From positions 56,373,001 through 56,437,000 of the forward strand of contig CM048552.1 in NCBI GenBank assembly GCA_026413225.1: a DNA stretch of 64,000 nt, in the 5' to 3' direction. The notes under the pieces were generated by a model. That model was not told the DNA's origin. It ran no database searches and was given only the letters and a program-made list of their open reading frames with translations. The translations under genes were made by a program, and so were the position numbers. The stretch comes from Otis tarda (Eukaryota > Chordata > Aves > Otidiformes > Otididae). Of the stretch, positions 25,063 through 36,594 are shown piece by piece. Position 1 is the first letter of the stretch. Each line of letters opens with the position of its first letter.

Positions 25063-26199
25063 AGTAAATGTACACATGTAAAAAGAACAGTAAACCTAAT
25101 CAGAGGATTACAGGAGCTCAGGCCTTAAGACAGACATCAATCATTACAAGACTCACAATAAATTTACAGCTGGTGCTTGCTTATTAATTAACTACATCCC
25201 ATTGTTATGAACACTGCATCCAGGGTTTAACAGCACACAAGGCAACAGCTTAAGGCAGAAACAAGTAAAACATAATAAAGAATCCACATGTAAAGTTTCA
25301 CTCACAAAAAACAAAACTGCCCAAACTGGAATTTGACCAGGGTGTTACATATAAAACACACCTATTCACCCAAAGTTTATTAATGAGCAAATGATTTGTT
25401 GGCCACTCAGCCACAGGTGTCACCCGACAAGGGGTGGTTTTGCCAGCGCAACGTCCCCATGCACCACGGCATCACCAGCTCAACGTTGCCAAGAGAGGTG
25501 CCAATGAATGATCCACACGCACATCATTTTCTTTGCTCCTCCAGCATTTTGTCCTCCACTCCCATAGAGGAGCGCCAGCATGAAAAACCACTATTGCCAC
25601 CAACAACCATCCTGTACTCGATTGCCTCACACCCAAGTGATATTTGTGGCAACAGGCAGGGAGGGGGTGGGGAATAAATCTTTAGGTTTCCCCAGATCCC
25701 CCGTCAATCTGCCCAAGGCCAGCCTTGTTTCTTTGTGAACCAAGCTCATCACCCAAGCTTGCTAGAGCTGCCAGTACCAGTTATGGGAAAGGTACCTCCA
25801 GAAGCGTGGTAGGACTTTTAGGGACAGGTGCAATGACAAAGCCACTACTTGGAAGATTTTTAAAGCTAATGAGCTACAAGGCAGCTCCTCAGTACACAGA
25901 AGTCACCACACTAGCTTTGAAAAGCCACCCTGCTCTGTACCCTATAAGACACAGCTCCCAGTACTGGAAATTAAGTGCATATATAAGCTTCCGCACAACT
26001 GGGACCTGACCTGCTGTTCCTACACCACTGAAATCAACTGGGAACACAACACTTGACTGCCTGAGAGCAAAACAGAAGCCCAAACAGCCAACACACTTCA
26101 CAAATGAGGGAAGGGGACTGGTACATAACAACAAGCAAGAAAATGATGAAGCGGTGAACTGCAGAGCCTATCTCGTTACTGTGACAGTTTTAGCATTGA

Positions 26200-26219
26200 T
26201 TTTTTTTTTTTTTTTTTTT
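26200..26219 (+). repeat. Poly-T run (T20)
   Basis: Twenty T after TAGCATTGA. It is one of the few long T-runs on the plus strand outside the 1794-5209 block. Confidence 0.95.
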
Positions 26220-26642
26220 AATGGCACACTTCACTCTTGCTCTTGCTGTCACATCAATATTATAGATACAATAGCAAAGGGAGGTCTGGGCCTCCTGGAA
26301 AGAGTTTCTTTTAAAGAAAGGCTCAAAGGACAAACCAAATCTATTGCATTTGACCCTAGGGATGGATAAAGTGTAAAGTCTTTATGGAACCCCAAGGAGT
26401 CAAATAGCAATGCAGACATCCAGGCATCTCTCTCAATCTTCTCATAATTTGCAAAGTGCATCAAGATCCATTTGTAAGGCACCATGTGGCATGCCCTTTA
26501 TTTAGTCCCAAACACTTTATAAATTCATAAGATGAATGCTACACAGTTGTTTTGGAAACATGTTTTCACACTTTTCACCTTATTTCCCCTCCGACATCGA
26601 CTTGAAATCCTATTTGATACAGAGTTTAGGGTCAATAAAAGG

Positions 26643-26663
26643 AAAAAAAAAAAAAAAAAAAAA
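26643..26663 (+). repeat. Poly-A run (A21)
   Basis: Twenty-one A after GTCAATAAAAGG. An AATAAA lies just upstream, so an old retroposed 3' end is conceivable, but no source gene was recognised. Confidence 0.95.
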
Positions 26664-27842
26664 TCATCTTACAGTCTTCTCTCATAACTGTATCTGAAAT
26701 ACCAACTGTGTTAATACTGCAGCTGCCACAGCCCCATGATCTGCAACTGAGAACAACCAGCCTTGTGCCTGTTCATCAAAACAGAAAACAGAAACCAACC
26801 TAAACAAACTGTTTGGTGACCAGGCAGGTTGCTCACGCGCTGCATCATGTCAGACTCCTTTCAGACAGGCACATCTACCAGGATCCAGGCCAGGCTCCAG
26901 GTGCGCATTGCTCTGCATACCCGGCTGATTACACAGCAGTTACCTATATCTAACAAGGTTAATCAAGATTTAAAAAAAAAAAAAAAATCTGCTCACCAAT
27001 AAACTAGGGCAATTCAAGCATTCGTTCACACTACATATAGCCACCCCAGAAGCATGTAATAACCTAACTTGAAAGCATCAGGCTCCTTTGCACCATAGAG
27101 CACAATCAAAGGCCATAAGTTTCACCTGGAACGTAGTCCCTGTCTTAAAAGGGAGTTAGAGTCCACAATGTCTGCAATAACAGCATCACATGCTTACACG
27201 CTAATATGCATCCAGAAGTGAATTTAAAAGCATGAGTATAAGTGGTTCCTTCTCCTCTAACTGCACTGCAGCAAAGGAATATGGCAGTTGTTTAATAGCA
27301 CATAACAAAATTGCAGGACTGCTCATGGAAGGAGAAATAATCTTCAGGGGAGGGGGATTTAAGTAGGTAGAATGCAATTACCTAAATTGAAATTTGGTAG
27401 TTAATGACCTCATGCTTACAAAAATTGCTACATAGTCCTTAATGATCAGAGCTTCCATTTTAAGTCTCATCAGCAGCACTTCCATAACAATGATCATGAA
27501 GCTCTGGCCTAGTAGAAAGTCAATGAGAAGATTAACAGGCTTTTAATTAATGCTCTGTCTTCTTTGCTGAATCTTCAGGAAAGGCCAGGTGTTGCCCTGT
27601 GACAGCAGCTCAGTCTGCCCCTGCTTGGTACAAGCACACTGGAGAGACTCAACTGCCCAGTGTAACAGGGATGAAAAAAACTTCAGACAGGAAAAAAGCA
27701 GGCAAGCATATAAATTCTTAGAAGACAATTTGGCTTTCATAGAAGCATCCCTCACAAAGGGACTCATTCCCAGCCAAGGATGAGACCACAGTGAGTGATC
27801 TTCCACCAGGCCACAGAACTGTACCATTTCTATTGCACTATC

Positions 27843-27921
27843 AAAAAAAACCAAACCAAACCAACAAACAAAAAAAAAAAAAAAACCCCACACACAAAAA
27901 AAAACCCACCACCAAAAAAAA
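27843..27921 (+). repeat. A/C-rich low-complexity tract
   Basis: (AAACC)n-like text, a 16-A run, ACCCCACACAC and CCCACCACC. Same class as 6147-6216. It inflates a spurious minus-strand ORF rich in Phe and Trp. Confidence 0.85.
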
Positions 27922-29925
27922 GTGTGATGCCAAGAACATATGATTACCTGCAAGAAATCTTCATGGTACAAAAACAATCCCTCATTTAAAAAGTTACAGG
28001 AACTACTTACTGCAGGATGCATTCGAGACCAAGACCTCAGGGGTGGGAAGGAAATCAAAGAAGGAGCTGAATCCTCTCCCCTCAGTCTCTGCTTTTCAAA
28101 TAATCTCCTAACTTCACACAGCTGAGCTGAAATCACAGTTCTGAAACAACCCTTCCAAAAGGTTTCCAGCAGCCCCACCATTGCCCTTCACCCCCTGTGT
28201 CACATGTGGCCAAGTGTGATGTCATCAACAGGTGATTGCATTTTTTTCTTCCTTCCTTCTATAGCTTCTACTACCAAAAAGTCCTCTTCAGAGTCAAGTA
28301 CCATGCATGTCTGAGGGTTAAAACAAAAGTAACATTTAAACACTAAGATAGGCATATAGTGCCAAACTCATTGAATAACACAGCTCTAATGCCTTAAAAC
28401 AAACTCCTTGCTATGTACCAAACTGGAGGGACTGTTCTGACTGACTTTTTAGCCAAAAATAGGGACAGGTTCTTCTCTTCTTCCACTCACAATCTCCTTG
28501 CCCCATTCAAAAGCAGATATTCATCCCAAACCCAGACTATCACTCTTCTCCCATTTTCTGAATCCAGTCTTTGCATTGACACAGAACTCTTTCATGCTTC
28601 ATACGTTGGGACAAGATTCACAGGACGTAATAACCAGTGCAGACACACCGATTCACAAGCAATGCATAATCCAATAGGAAGTTTTAAAATTTTAAGGAGC
28701 AGCCAATAGAGAGGAAAGCAGAAAACCTAAATCTCCAAAAAGTTCTCAGTCATAACCTGTGCTTGAGACCACCATACCTTTTTAAGAGCTTCTGAACTTT
28801 AAGACAAGAGCTCAGATCTGAAACCCAAACCTTTTCCTACATTTGAAATTGAAACAAATCTCCAGATTCACCAGCCATCTAAGGTCATCTGTTATTGCTG
28901 ACAGCACCCCAAGACTTCATCTGGGGTTTGGCTCTTGAAGCTGAAAAGGCTCTTAGAAACATTTTGTGAGTCTCTGCTGTGTGCCCAGACACTCAGACTT
29001 AACACAGAAGCCAATGCATCAAAACCATAACAAGCACCCTTATAGATAATACCCATCTAACTAGGAGCTAAGAAACTTACAGGTAGGAAGTGCCACTACT
29101 TGAGATTTTTGGCCAGAAAAAAAGGCTCAGGTAAAACTTTAGACCAACCTCTTTGATGATTCATCACCTCCTCCACTTCCTCCCCACCTGCAGGGTCCCA
29201 CAGTCCAAAAACCAGCCAGTGCCCTCCACCTGTTTTTTATATGGCATCAGGCTCAAGAACTACAGAGGCCGTTGCTTCCTAGCAGCTTCTGTGCTAATGA
29301 GTTGTGCAAGTGGTCACATCTGCCCTGGTGAGCTGCAGGAGCCTACATACAATCAAGGCACTGAGTGGGAATGGTGACACACGTGTGTGATTGCTCACCT
29401 CCCATGTGAAGGAAGGATGTACTCGCGTCCAGAGGGCGTATGAAGCTCAGCATCAAACGCTGAACAGATTCTCCCATTCACTCCTGGCCAGACATCACAG
29501 CAGGACATCAGCAGGACAGTGACGTGTGCTGGCTGGCAAGGCAAGGGGTCACATAGGTGTATCCTTGCCATCAAGGCCTAGGAGTGGTGGTTCCCTCACC
29601 AAGGGGGAAGAAACACCTCTGCCACTCACGGCAGCCTGTCGACAAGCTCCTGGGCTACCAACTCCCGATCTGTCCCAGCACAGAGGCAAAAAGGGAGCCA
29701 GGAAAGGGAAGAACAGGCCTTTCTAAAACACCTCTCCTCAGCCCTCCCCTCTCCCCTCACCCAGCCCCCTGTGACTGGGGCTGTCAGCAACTTTCTCTGA
29801 AGTCCTTTCATAATCAGCTTCTTTTGATCACACACTAAAACAGCTGAGGTTCTGTTTAAACACAAGTGAGGAACAAAGCAGTCCGTTAAATATGTAGGAA
29901 ACTCATTCCCTACCTGCCAGGTGCC

Positions 29926-29998
29926 CTGGGAGGGCAGGGAGAAGGGAGGGATGGAGCCGGAGGGAGCGAGAGGTGGGGAGGGAGAAGGGGCAGCTCAG
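29926..29998 (+). repeat. Purine-rich (GGGA)n-like tract next to the CACNA1I exon
   Basis: Imperfect GGGAG/GGGAAGG repeats on the plus strand, that is a pyrimidine tract just inside the intron on the transcribed-sense strand. Confidence 0.75.
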
Positions 29999-30007
29999 AA
30001 AGGATAT
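29999..30007 (-). other. CACNA1I: U12-type (AT-AC) 5' splice site at the end of the CACNA1I exon
   Basis: On the minus strand the exon's AACCC is followed directly by ATATCCTTT, which matches the U12-dependent AT-AC 5' splice site consensus. No GT donor is available close by, and the reading frame stops seven codons after Cys92. The intron would be phase 2, splitting the Pro codon of the conserved Cys-Asn-Pro-Trp. Minor introns are known in voltage-gated sodium and calcium channel genes. The matching branch site and AC 3' end would lie outside the window. The motif is seen directly; its use in splicing is inferred. Confidence 0.85.
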
Positions 30008-30309
30008 GGGTTGCACACCATTTTGATGCACCAGTTTCGTGGGCTGGTGGTCTGTTTCAAGCAGAAGAAGACAACCGGGGCCAAGTCAGGGTAGGGGACA
30101 TCAGGGTCTGGTGGAGAGGTGACATCCTCATCCTCACCCAGCTCCGGGGAGGACGGCAGCTGCTCCGGCGGCGTTTGCTGCTCCAAGACCCCCAGATCTA
30201 CAGGCTCCAGAGGGCAGACGGCGGAGGTGTGAGGGGGCTGTGGGCCTGCGGGCCAGGTGGAGGGAGGCTGGGGGACGTACTCTGCCATGCCAGCCGCAAG
30301 CGAGAACTC
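30008..30309 (-). CDS. CACNA1I: CACNA1I first coding exon (T-type calcium channel alpha-1I, residues 1-93; partial gene)
   Basis: T-type (low-voltage-activated) channels conduct Ca2+ across the plasma membrane and support burst firing in neurons. This exon encodes only the N-terminal cytoplasmic tail. The ATG is at 30288 (minus strand), with G at -3 and G at +4, a strong initiation context. CDS is 30008-30288: 93 full codons plus two bases of a Pro codon. Residues 6-48 are rich in Pro, Gln and Ser; 49-56 are acidic (ELGEDEDV); 66-93 form the conserved block, including [14 protein letters not shown] and [14 protein letters not shown], which from memory matches mammalian Cav3.3 better than Cav3.1 or Cav3.2. 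Read-through past 30008 adds three residues and then a stop, so the exon must end there. The 21 bases 30289-30309 are 5' UTR. Exon 2, expected to begin with the Trp of CNPW, was not found. Gene identity is confident; choice among the three T-type paralogues is good but from memory. Confidence 0.93.
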
Positions 30310-30345
30310 CTGGAAAGAAGTGGAGAAAGAGAAATGAAACCCATG
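30310..30345 (-). other. CACNA1I: 3' splice site upstream of the CACNA1I start codon
   Basis: Reading the minus strand, a pyrimidine-rich run ending TCTCCACTTCTTTCCAG lies immediately before GAGTTCTCGC, 21 nt ahead of the ATG. This is a good major-class acceptor and implies that the coding exon is exon 2 of the transcript, with a non-coding first exon at higher coordinates. The alternative is that transcription starts just upstream and this acceptor is not used; the frame stays open to 30618 and does not decide the matter. Confidence 0.6.
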
Positions 30346-33300
30346 TGAGGAATCAGCAGCAAGAGCACAGCATGCCCGTGCTCTCCCAGTGAGTTTGGAG
30401 CAGGGAGAGCCGCAGGACTGACAGTTCTGACAATGACAAACCACAGTCACACTTCGTGCTGAAGCAATTTTAAGCAAAACTCTCTGGTTTAGCCCCAGCA
30501 GTGCAGCATGGCTGCTTCCCCATGCCAGCAGTGGGAGCGGGACAACTTCTGCCAATATTTCTCTTTTCTGCCAGTCCCTTTCTCCACTAAGACTCTTCTG
30601 GCTAGTCATCTCCACCACTAACTATTTAAATCATCCCTGTAGCCCGTGAGACACCCTGGCACGGTGCTGCACTCAGGTGATGGTGTCAACTCTTCCGCAG
30701 CCAGCCTGAGCACCTTAACGGAGCACTGTGCTCTGGAGTGGTGTGGAGCCATCCTGGCACAACACAGTGATCCTGCCCTTGCAGTCCCTCACACGGTCCT
30801 GCCAACCTCAAGTTCGGCTCTGTTGCCCCAGGCATGGCCTCTGCCACCCACGGACACGCTGGGCTGGCCTTGTGCCACGCCACTCATTGGGCAGGCCCCT
30901 TTGGATCGACACTGGCAAACGCATGTCAAACCCGTACAGAACAGTCACTCATTCAAACTGGGAGCTGTTACAAAAAACTAGAAGTGAGATTAAATATTAA
31001 GCACTCTTTACTGGAGCTTGTGGAGCTCTCCTTTGCTGGGGCAGTGAAAGCACTGTGAAGACAGGTTGCAAAAGTTATTTGACTGAGCAGAGTGGTCAGA
31101 GAGTGCAGGTGGACAGGTGCATGGACCTGTTCTTGTCTTACGCTCAGTGGCACCAAAGTACTGCAGAACACCATGCTGTTGCTAAAGACCATCACTTTGC
31201 TGGCTGGGCGCACTTTATGACAGCCTTGTTCTGGGAAAGCACAAAGCCAAATGTTGTCCTTTAAATAGCACAATGGAAGTGGCTTGTCAAACTGAGGGGA
31301 ATGACATAAACTCCAAGGCCTGGCTTTGGAGAGGTGTTACAGCGATGCTCTTCGGAAAGAGAGCTTGCCCGAGGACTGCCCGACGGTGACCTGATGGGCA
31401 CTTTCCTCCTTTCACCCTGTTGGCGTTCTCAAGCATTTGGAGTGCCCGTGCTACCAGTACAGTTTTAAAAGCAACACAAGAGCCCTCAGACACACTGCAA
31501 TTCAAGCAGGGCCGATCGGCAGCAGGAAAGCATTTGTCTGTCCCCAAGACTCACAGCACAGACCTCATCTCATGTCCTGGCCATAGGTTATCCTCCCAAG
31601 ATAGGAGGACAACTGAGGAAGGCCCAGTCCCCTTCACTTTAGGAGGACACAGCCCACACGCATCTCTGCTGATGCTGCTCTGCCTTGGTGTGCTGCACCC
31701 TTGGTGTTTCAGCCCGAGACCCCTTTGATACCCACGCTGCCGGACCCATTCTCTCCAGCGCTCTCCTCAGCATTTATCTGCCAGGTCCGGCCAACCTTTC
31801 CACCTTTCCCCCGTCATCCCCAGTTAAGACCCTGCAAGCTCTGCCTATCCGCCCTGTTCTCTCAGCTCACGGCTTCCAACGCATACTTTGATCCAAAGCT
31901 TTGCTTGTTCTTCAAGGCCTGGTATTTGTCAGAACAAAGAGCAGCAAGCGTAGAGGTTTAGAAAGCAGACATAGCGTCCCTTAGGGGATAGCACAGAGAC
32001 TCTTTGAATTCATTACCCCAAAGGCCTGCAGCTAGTGGAAAGAAACAGGTATTGTGTCTCCTGACTGGCTTTGGGATGCTGTTTGTAATTTTTTAACCCC
32101 TGTATCAAAAGTGGCAGCTCAGCCTTCCCACTATCCAGCACCTGTTTTCATTTTCACCAAGTTTTTAACTCTGAGCACCCATGCAACTCCTTGTACCCCC
32201 TTTTCCGTTCCCTATTCCCACCAGCTCCCCGTTGTGTGCTCCGAGCTGGCTCCTTTGCAGGCTATTAACATGCGGTGACTGAGCCCAGCTTCTTTTCCAT
32301 TAACAACACGGAGGAGAAATGTTAGCAGGGACAGCCAAGAGGAATGACTTGTTACGGTGCTCAGAGCATCCACGCTGACGAGGGCATGACAATTCCAAAC
32401 TGTGACATAGAAAGCTTCTTAATTAGCAATACAATTGAGCAAAGGAATGGGACAAACAACCTCATCAGCAACTCCCTGCTTTCCCTCCAAGCAAACACTC
32501 AGGGCCTCCTGGCCATCTCACCGCTGCCAGATGCAGCTGGGACTTGGGGATGCAGCTCCGCCTGTGTCAAGCACACGTGCACAAATCGGTTAGCGGCTGC
32601 ATCACAGGCAGTTTATTGCTCCAATTTGTGCAGCCCAGAGTGACTCATTAGAGGTCATAGGGACAGAGAGCCAGGTGAATCCTTTTGGGAGTCCTGAAGC
32701 TAAATACAGTCCTTGAATGACAGCTGCCCCACTGGAGATGGAAGTAATACTCCTTTCCTTCCTGAGATTAAATTATGCTCTGGCACCCAAACCAGCCCCA
32801 AGGCTGCGATCACGGTGTATTTCCTACATTAAGCAGGATTAATACGCTGTGTCAAAAGAAGGAGAGGGGAAACCCAAGGAGTGGGGCATTTCCGAGCTCT
32901 TTACGCAGAGTCAGCCCTCCTGTCTCAGCTTCAAAGGGGAAAGGAGTGGTTTCCCTCCCAGAGACAGATCCAGGGTCCTCGCCACTGCCAGCTCAGATGT
33001 GGAGGTTGGACTCAGATATTTCTACCATTCGGACCAGGCTGTAACTCATAAAATGCTGATATTTTCTCTGGGATTGCAATTACTGGCCTTCCCATGCTGT
33101 AGCATTGCTGTGTAACTTGGTTGGAGTGATTCTGCTGCAATATTTCAACCCAGGAGAAGACCTATTTAAATCAGAATGACCAACATGAATGAGTTCGGCA
33201 CACGCTCACATCTGCATACCCAGAAAAACATGCATCAACAGAGAGGGTTCCTATTCGGATAAAAGACAGTAACAGTAAGACCAGACAGAATTATAAGGAT

Positions 33301-36300
33301 CCAGAACTAGCCTTTGGGATGCCTCTAACCTCTCCTTTGCAGAGGTGTTTTACTGTGACAAGGGCAATAGCAGAGGACAATTAGAAGGTTATGGGGTGGC
33401 CAGAGGCATGTTCTTCCCGCTCAGCCTTTTGCTCAGGTGAGCCTATCCCCAGCTGGTGGTGGCAGGCCAGACATCAGTGAAAATCAAATCCTGCCCACCT
33501 CTGACTTTTGTTTTCTGGCCAAACACCCTCCAAATGCACAAAAACATTCCCCTGCAAAAGTCACATATGGATGGAGGAGCAATGCTACACCCGCTGCCCT
33601 TCCCTCCCAGGGGAAAGGAAAGTGTTTGTGGGCTGGCAGCTCCTCCTGCTTCTCTCTCTGCACAGCCTGCACCAAAGCCTTCCCCAGAGCCAGGTCTCAA
33701 GTCTGCATTCCTCCTCCCACGGTCCATCCCCAAGGGCCATTTAAAACCACCACCATCCCTAGCCGAGCCCTCGCTGGTCCTGCATCCGGCACGCACACCT
33801 GCCCCAGACACGTGTGCTGGCAGGGAGCTCGCTGACTTGGCAGGCATTGGGAGAAGCTGCCAGCCTCTGGCTCAGCCCTTCCCCGCTTCAGAGAAAGCAC
33901 CTGGTTCTGCCATACTCCGCTGGGGAAGAAGGGAGAAGGATGCTCTGAAACGGCAAGGGAAACAGTGGACTTAATGAGGAGGGGAGATGTCAGGATTCAG
34001 GGGAAGTGCTTCAGATTGGGGCTGTCTGTCCCCAAAGGCCGATGTCATCTCCCGGCATGTGCTGCTGACAGAGGTCTCTACTGAGACACACTCTCCTCCA
34101 GGGCTGCAACTGGCATCCCGGGGCTGTTAATGCCATGACTCACCACACATGCCACGGCTGACCAAAGTGCCATGAGCAAGCCAGCCCAAAGTTTCCTGCA
34201 GGCATCAGGCCCCAGCTGATGCAGTCTCCTGGCTCCTCGCCACCCCTCCTCGGCAGGGATTTGGGCAGAGAGGGACCCTCAGGGACTGTGGGTGAGGGAG
34301 GACTGATGCAACCTTTGCAATGCTCACACAGGCCTTTCCTGAAAGTGCCTAGGGTGCAGACAGGATAGGGGAGACTACGGCATCTTGCCAGCAAAAAAGC
34401 CTTTGGCAGCCAGATAGGAGAGGGGAATACCAGAGAGAGGTCCCCGGAGCACCATCCCAGTGCTGGAGGCGATCCACCCAGAGCCCAGCAGGATCTCTCC
34501 CCTCCCACGTGGGAGCATCCGCTGAGTTCACCTTCCTCACCGCCATCCTTAACCCTATGCCCCTCGCCAGCTCACGCTGCCCCAGACCTGTCCCTTCCTC
34601 CCCACATGGGCAACACCTGGGCCAGCAGCCAAGGTGAAAGTGCAGAGTATATTTCCTTTAAGAGCAGGCTTACATGTATACAGCACCTCCCATCCTGAGG
34701 GGACGCAAGGCCTTTACAGGCCATCCATCACCACCATCCACCTGCTACTCAGAGGCAGCAGGACACGTGGCAGCCGCTCTGTCCTGCTCACACCCCGCCA
34801 CAGCCTTGCAGAAGAGGGACAAAAATGACAACCTCCAGCTGGCATCACAGAGGAGGGCAAGATGGCCCCATCAATCGGAGCAGCACCTGCGGCGCACGTA
34901 TTTGCTTATCAACTCCAAATATCCATCTGAAAGTTGACGAGCATCTTGGGGCATGGCTTTTGTGGCCAGCTTCACGCAAACCTAGACTTATTTAAGGACA
35001 TCCCTGACTGCGCGGTATATTTATGAGTGCGTGGGGGTGACCCCATTTGGTAGCTGCGTGTGTGCCTGTGCCTCCCGGGCTGGTCTGTTGTATAGAGTTG
35101 TGAGCCCGTGTTTGTTTGTTGCTATAAATGGCAAGCGCCGGTGGTGTGTTATCTTTGATGCATACGTCTGGCTGTGGGGATGCGTTAGTCATACAGGTTT
35201 CACATTTCGAGCATTTGCCGTGGTACAATATAATTAGTGGGACGCGGCTCCCTCCGTGTTTATGTTCATCTGGCATCGGCATGTTTCTCTGCCTGTTCAT
35301 GTAAGGCAGCGCCTGTTCTCAGCTGCCTGTATGTGTGCGGAGGTGTACGAGTACCCGTAAGGAACAGGGTCACTTTTATTAGCAGCTAATTTGAAAGAGG
35401 AGCTTTTGCATCTCTGTCATCTCAGCACTTCCTAATGCAAGGGGACGTGGCAGAACCCAGCAGAAAGCGTTACAAATAGTGCCCGAATCCATCGCTCACA
35501 GGTGCCAGTGTGCCCGCGCGCCCCTGAAACACGCCATCCATGGCCTGCACCAGAGGCAGGGTCTCCCGGCTGCCCCTCTCGGTCAAATGCCCACAACCTG
35601 TTGCCTTTCGGCCGCACGCTGGGTGATTGCTGTGCCTTATCATTCCACGTGTTATTAACCTCTGCCAGATTTGCTCTGGGAGCTTGATAGCCTCTCCCTG
35701 TCCACCCTGGTGATTTCAGAGCCCTCCTCCTGCTCGAGACAAAGAGCAGAAGAAATTCTCCCATCCCACCAAGCAGGGGAAGGAGCAGTGAGGTCAGCAC
35801 AAGGCACTTGTCATGGAAAAAGGAAAGATAATAAAGATAAGCAAACTCTCCATCCCAAAGCCTCTGCAAGACCCTGCCCTCACTCCATGCCATAAGCAGC
35901 ACCCCACAGCTGTAGGAAGAGCCAGCCCAGATCTCCTGGACTCTCCCACCCTTAACATCAAAGCGACGTCCACTACATCACCTCCCCCTCATGTGGCTGG
36001 TGTAGCCCTGTCCTGGCCATGCCTCTGGTCTCCATCCCCGGCACAGCAAAGCAGGGATCTGCTTATGCTGCTAAGAAGCCTTTGGCCAAGCCTGAAGGAG
36101 AAGTTGTGGAGAACACTAAAGATGTTACTGGATGATGGGGAAAAGATAAACAATGAGAGACTAAAAAGCACAGGAGCAACATGGTTTCCTTGAGTGGAGG
36201 AGGTAGAGAGGCAAAGGCAAATTCCTAGTGAAAATCATTACCTGATCTTAACTATGTGGGGCACTTGAGACCCAGAGGTTAGTGCTACTGAAGACCTCAG

Positions 36301-36594
36301 CCTCATCCAATTGCTCCCCAGAGAATATGTATGCTTGCTTTCAATGAAACATTCTCATTTTTGGTGTCCCAAATAAATAGGCACCCAAAAACCATCCTTT
36401 TCAGGATGACTCTCCACTCTAACAGACCCATCTCTGGGGAGGTTCTGCCCCAGAGCCGGTGTTTTCCCCTTCCAACCTGCCCCCTTTCCCTCCCTGCAGC
36501 CTCCTTTGGTCAGCACTGCTCACAGCAACACCTCCTCGTCAGGCACGCAGGCACTTTTCACGTGAGTGGATTCCTGTCATGTCTTCTTGCTTAA
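30346..36594. other. Upstream (5') flank or 5' UTR intron of CACNA1I; no gene seen
   Basis: No coding exon was recognised. ORFs of 100-172 aa near 33437-33974 are rich in Pro, Ser and Ala and resemble nothing known to me. A strand-skew reversal with a TATAAA at 34980-35360 is listed separately. If the acceptor at 30310 is used, part of this stretch is a 5' UTR intron. Confidence 0.45.
34980..35360 (+). promoter_or_regulatory. G/T-skewed, CpG-retaining segment with TATAAA; possible plus-strand promoter or conserved element
   Basis: The plus strand here is strongly T and G rich while the surroundings are A and C rich. CpGs are frequent, for example ACTGCGCGG and GCAAGCGCCGG. A TATAAA lies at 35123-35128, followed by GC-rich text. 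No matching ORF or splice site was identified, and function is a guess from composition. Confidence 0.2.

Larger units (their letters stand above)
1..30007 (-). other. CACNA1I: Presumed intron of CACNA1I downstream of the first coding exon (continues beyond position 1)
   Basis: No exon of a known gene was recognised here. The stretch follows the channel exon in transcript direction and exon 2 was not found, so it is read as intron. Outside 1794-5209 the plus strand tends to A over T, so the transcribed-sense minus strand is T-rich, the usual bias of vertebrate introns. This fits transcription on the minus strand. A gene nested in the intron cannot be excluded. Confidence 0.7.
21066..30007. 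other. Intronic DNA flanking the channel exon; simple repeats, no further exon seen
   Basis: It contains the C-run at 22534-22552, the G-run at 23946-23968, T-run at 26200-26219, A-run at 26643-26663, the A/C tract at 27843-27921 and a purine-rich tract at 29926-29998 next to the exon. ORFs here (for example 27543-28181, minus strand) take their length from low-complexity sequence and are not credible genes. Confidence 0.5.

Noticed and set aside
26620..26663. AATAAA followed by A21 as a processed pseudogene tail
   Set aside because: No coding or UTR sequence of a known gene was recognised upstream and no target-site duplication was seen.
27543..28181. 212-codon minus-strand frame
   Set aside because: Its centre is a translation of the A/C-rich tract (runs of Phe, Trp, Val); no homology or conserved motif.
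33437..33974. Overlapping 132- to 172-codon frames on both strands
   Set aside because: Several frames are open at once on both strands, a sign of GC-rich non-coding DNA. No recognisable protein.
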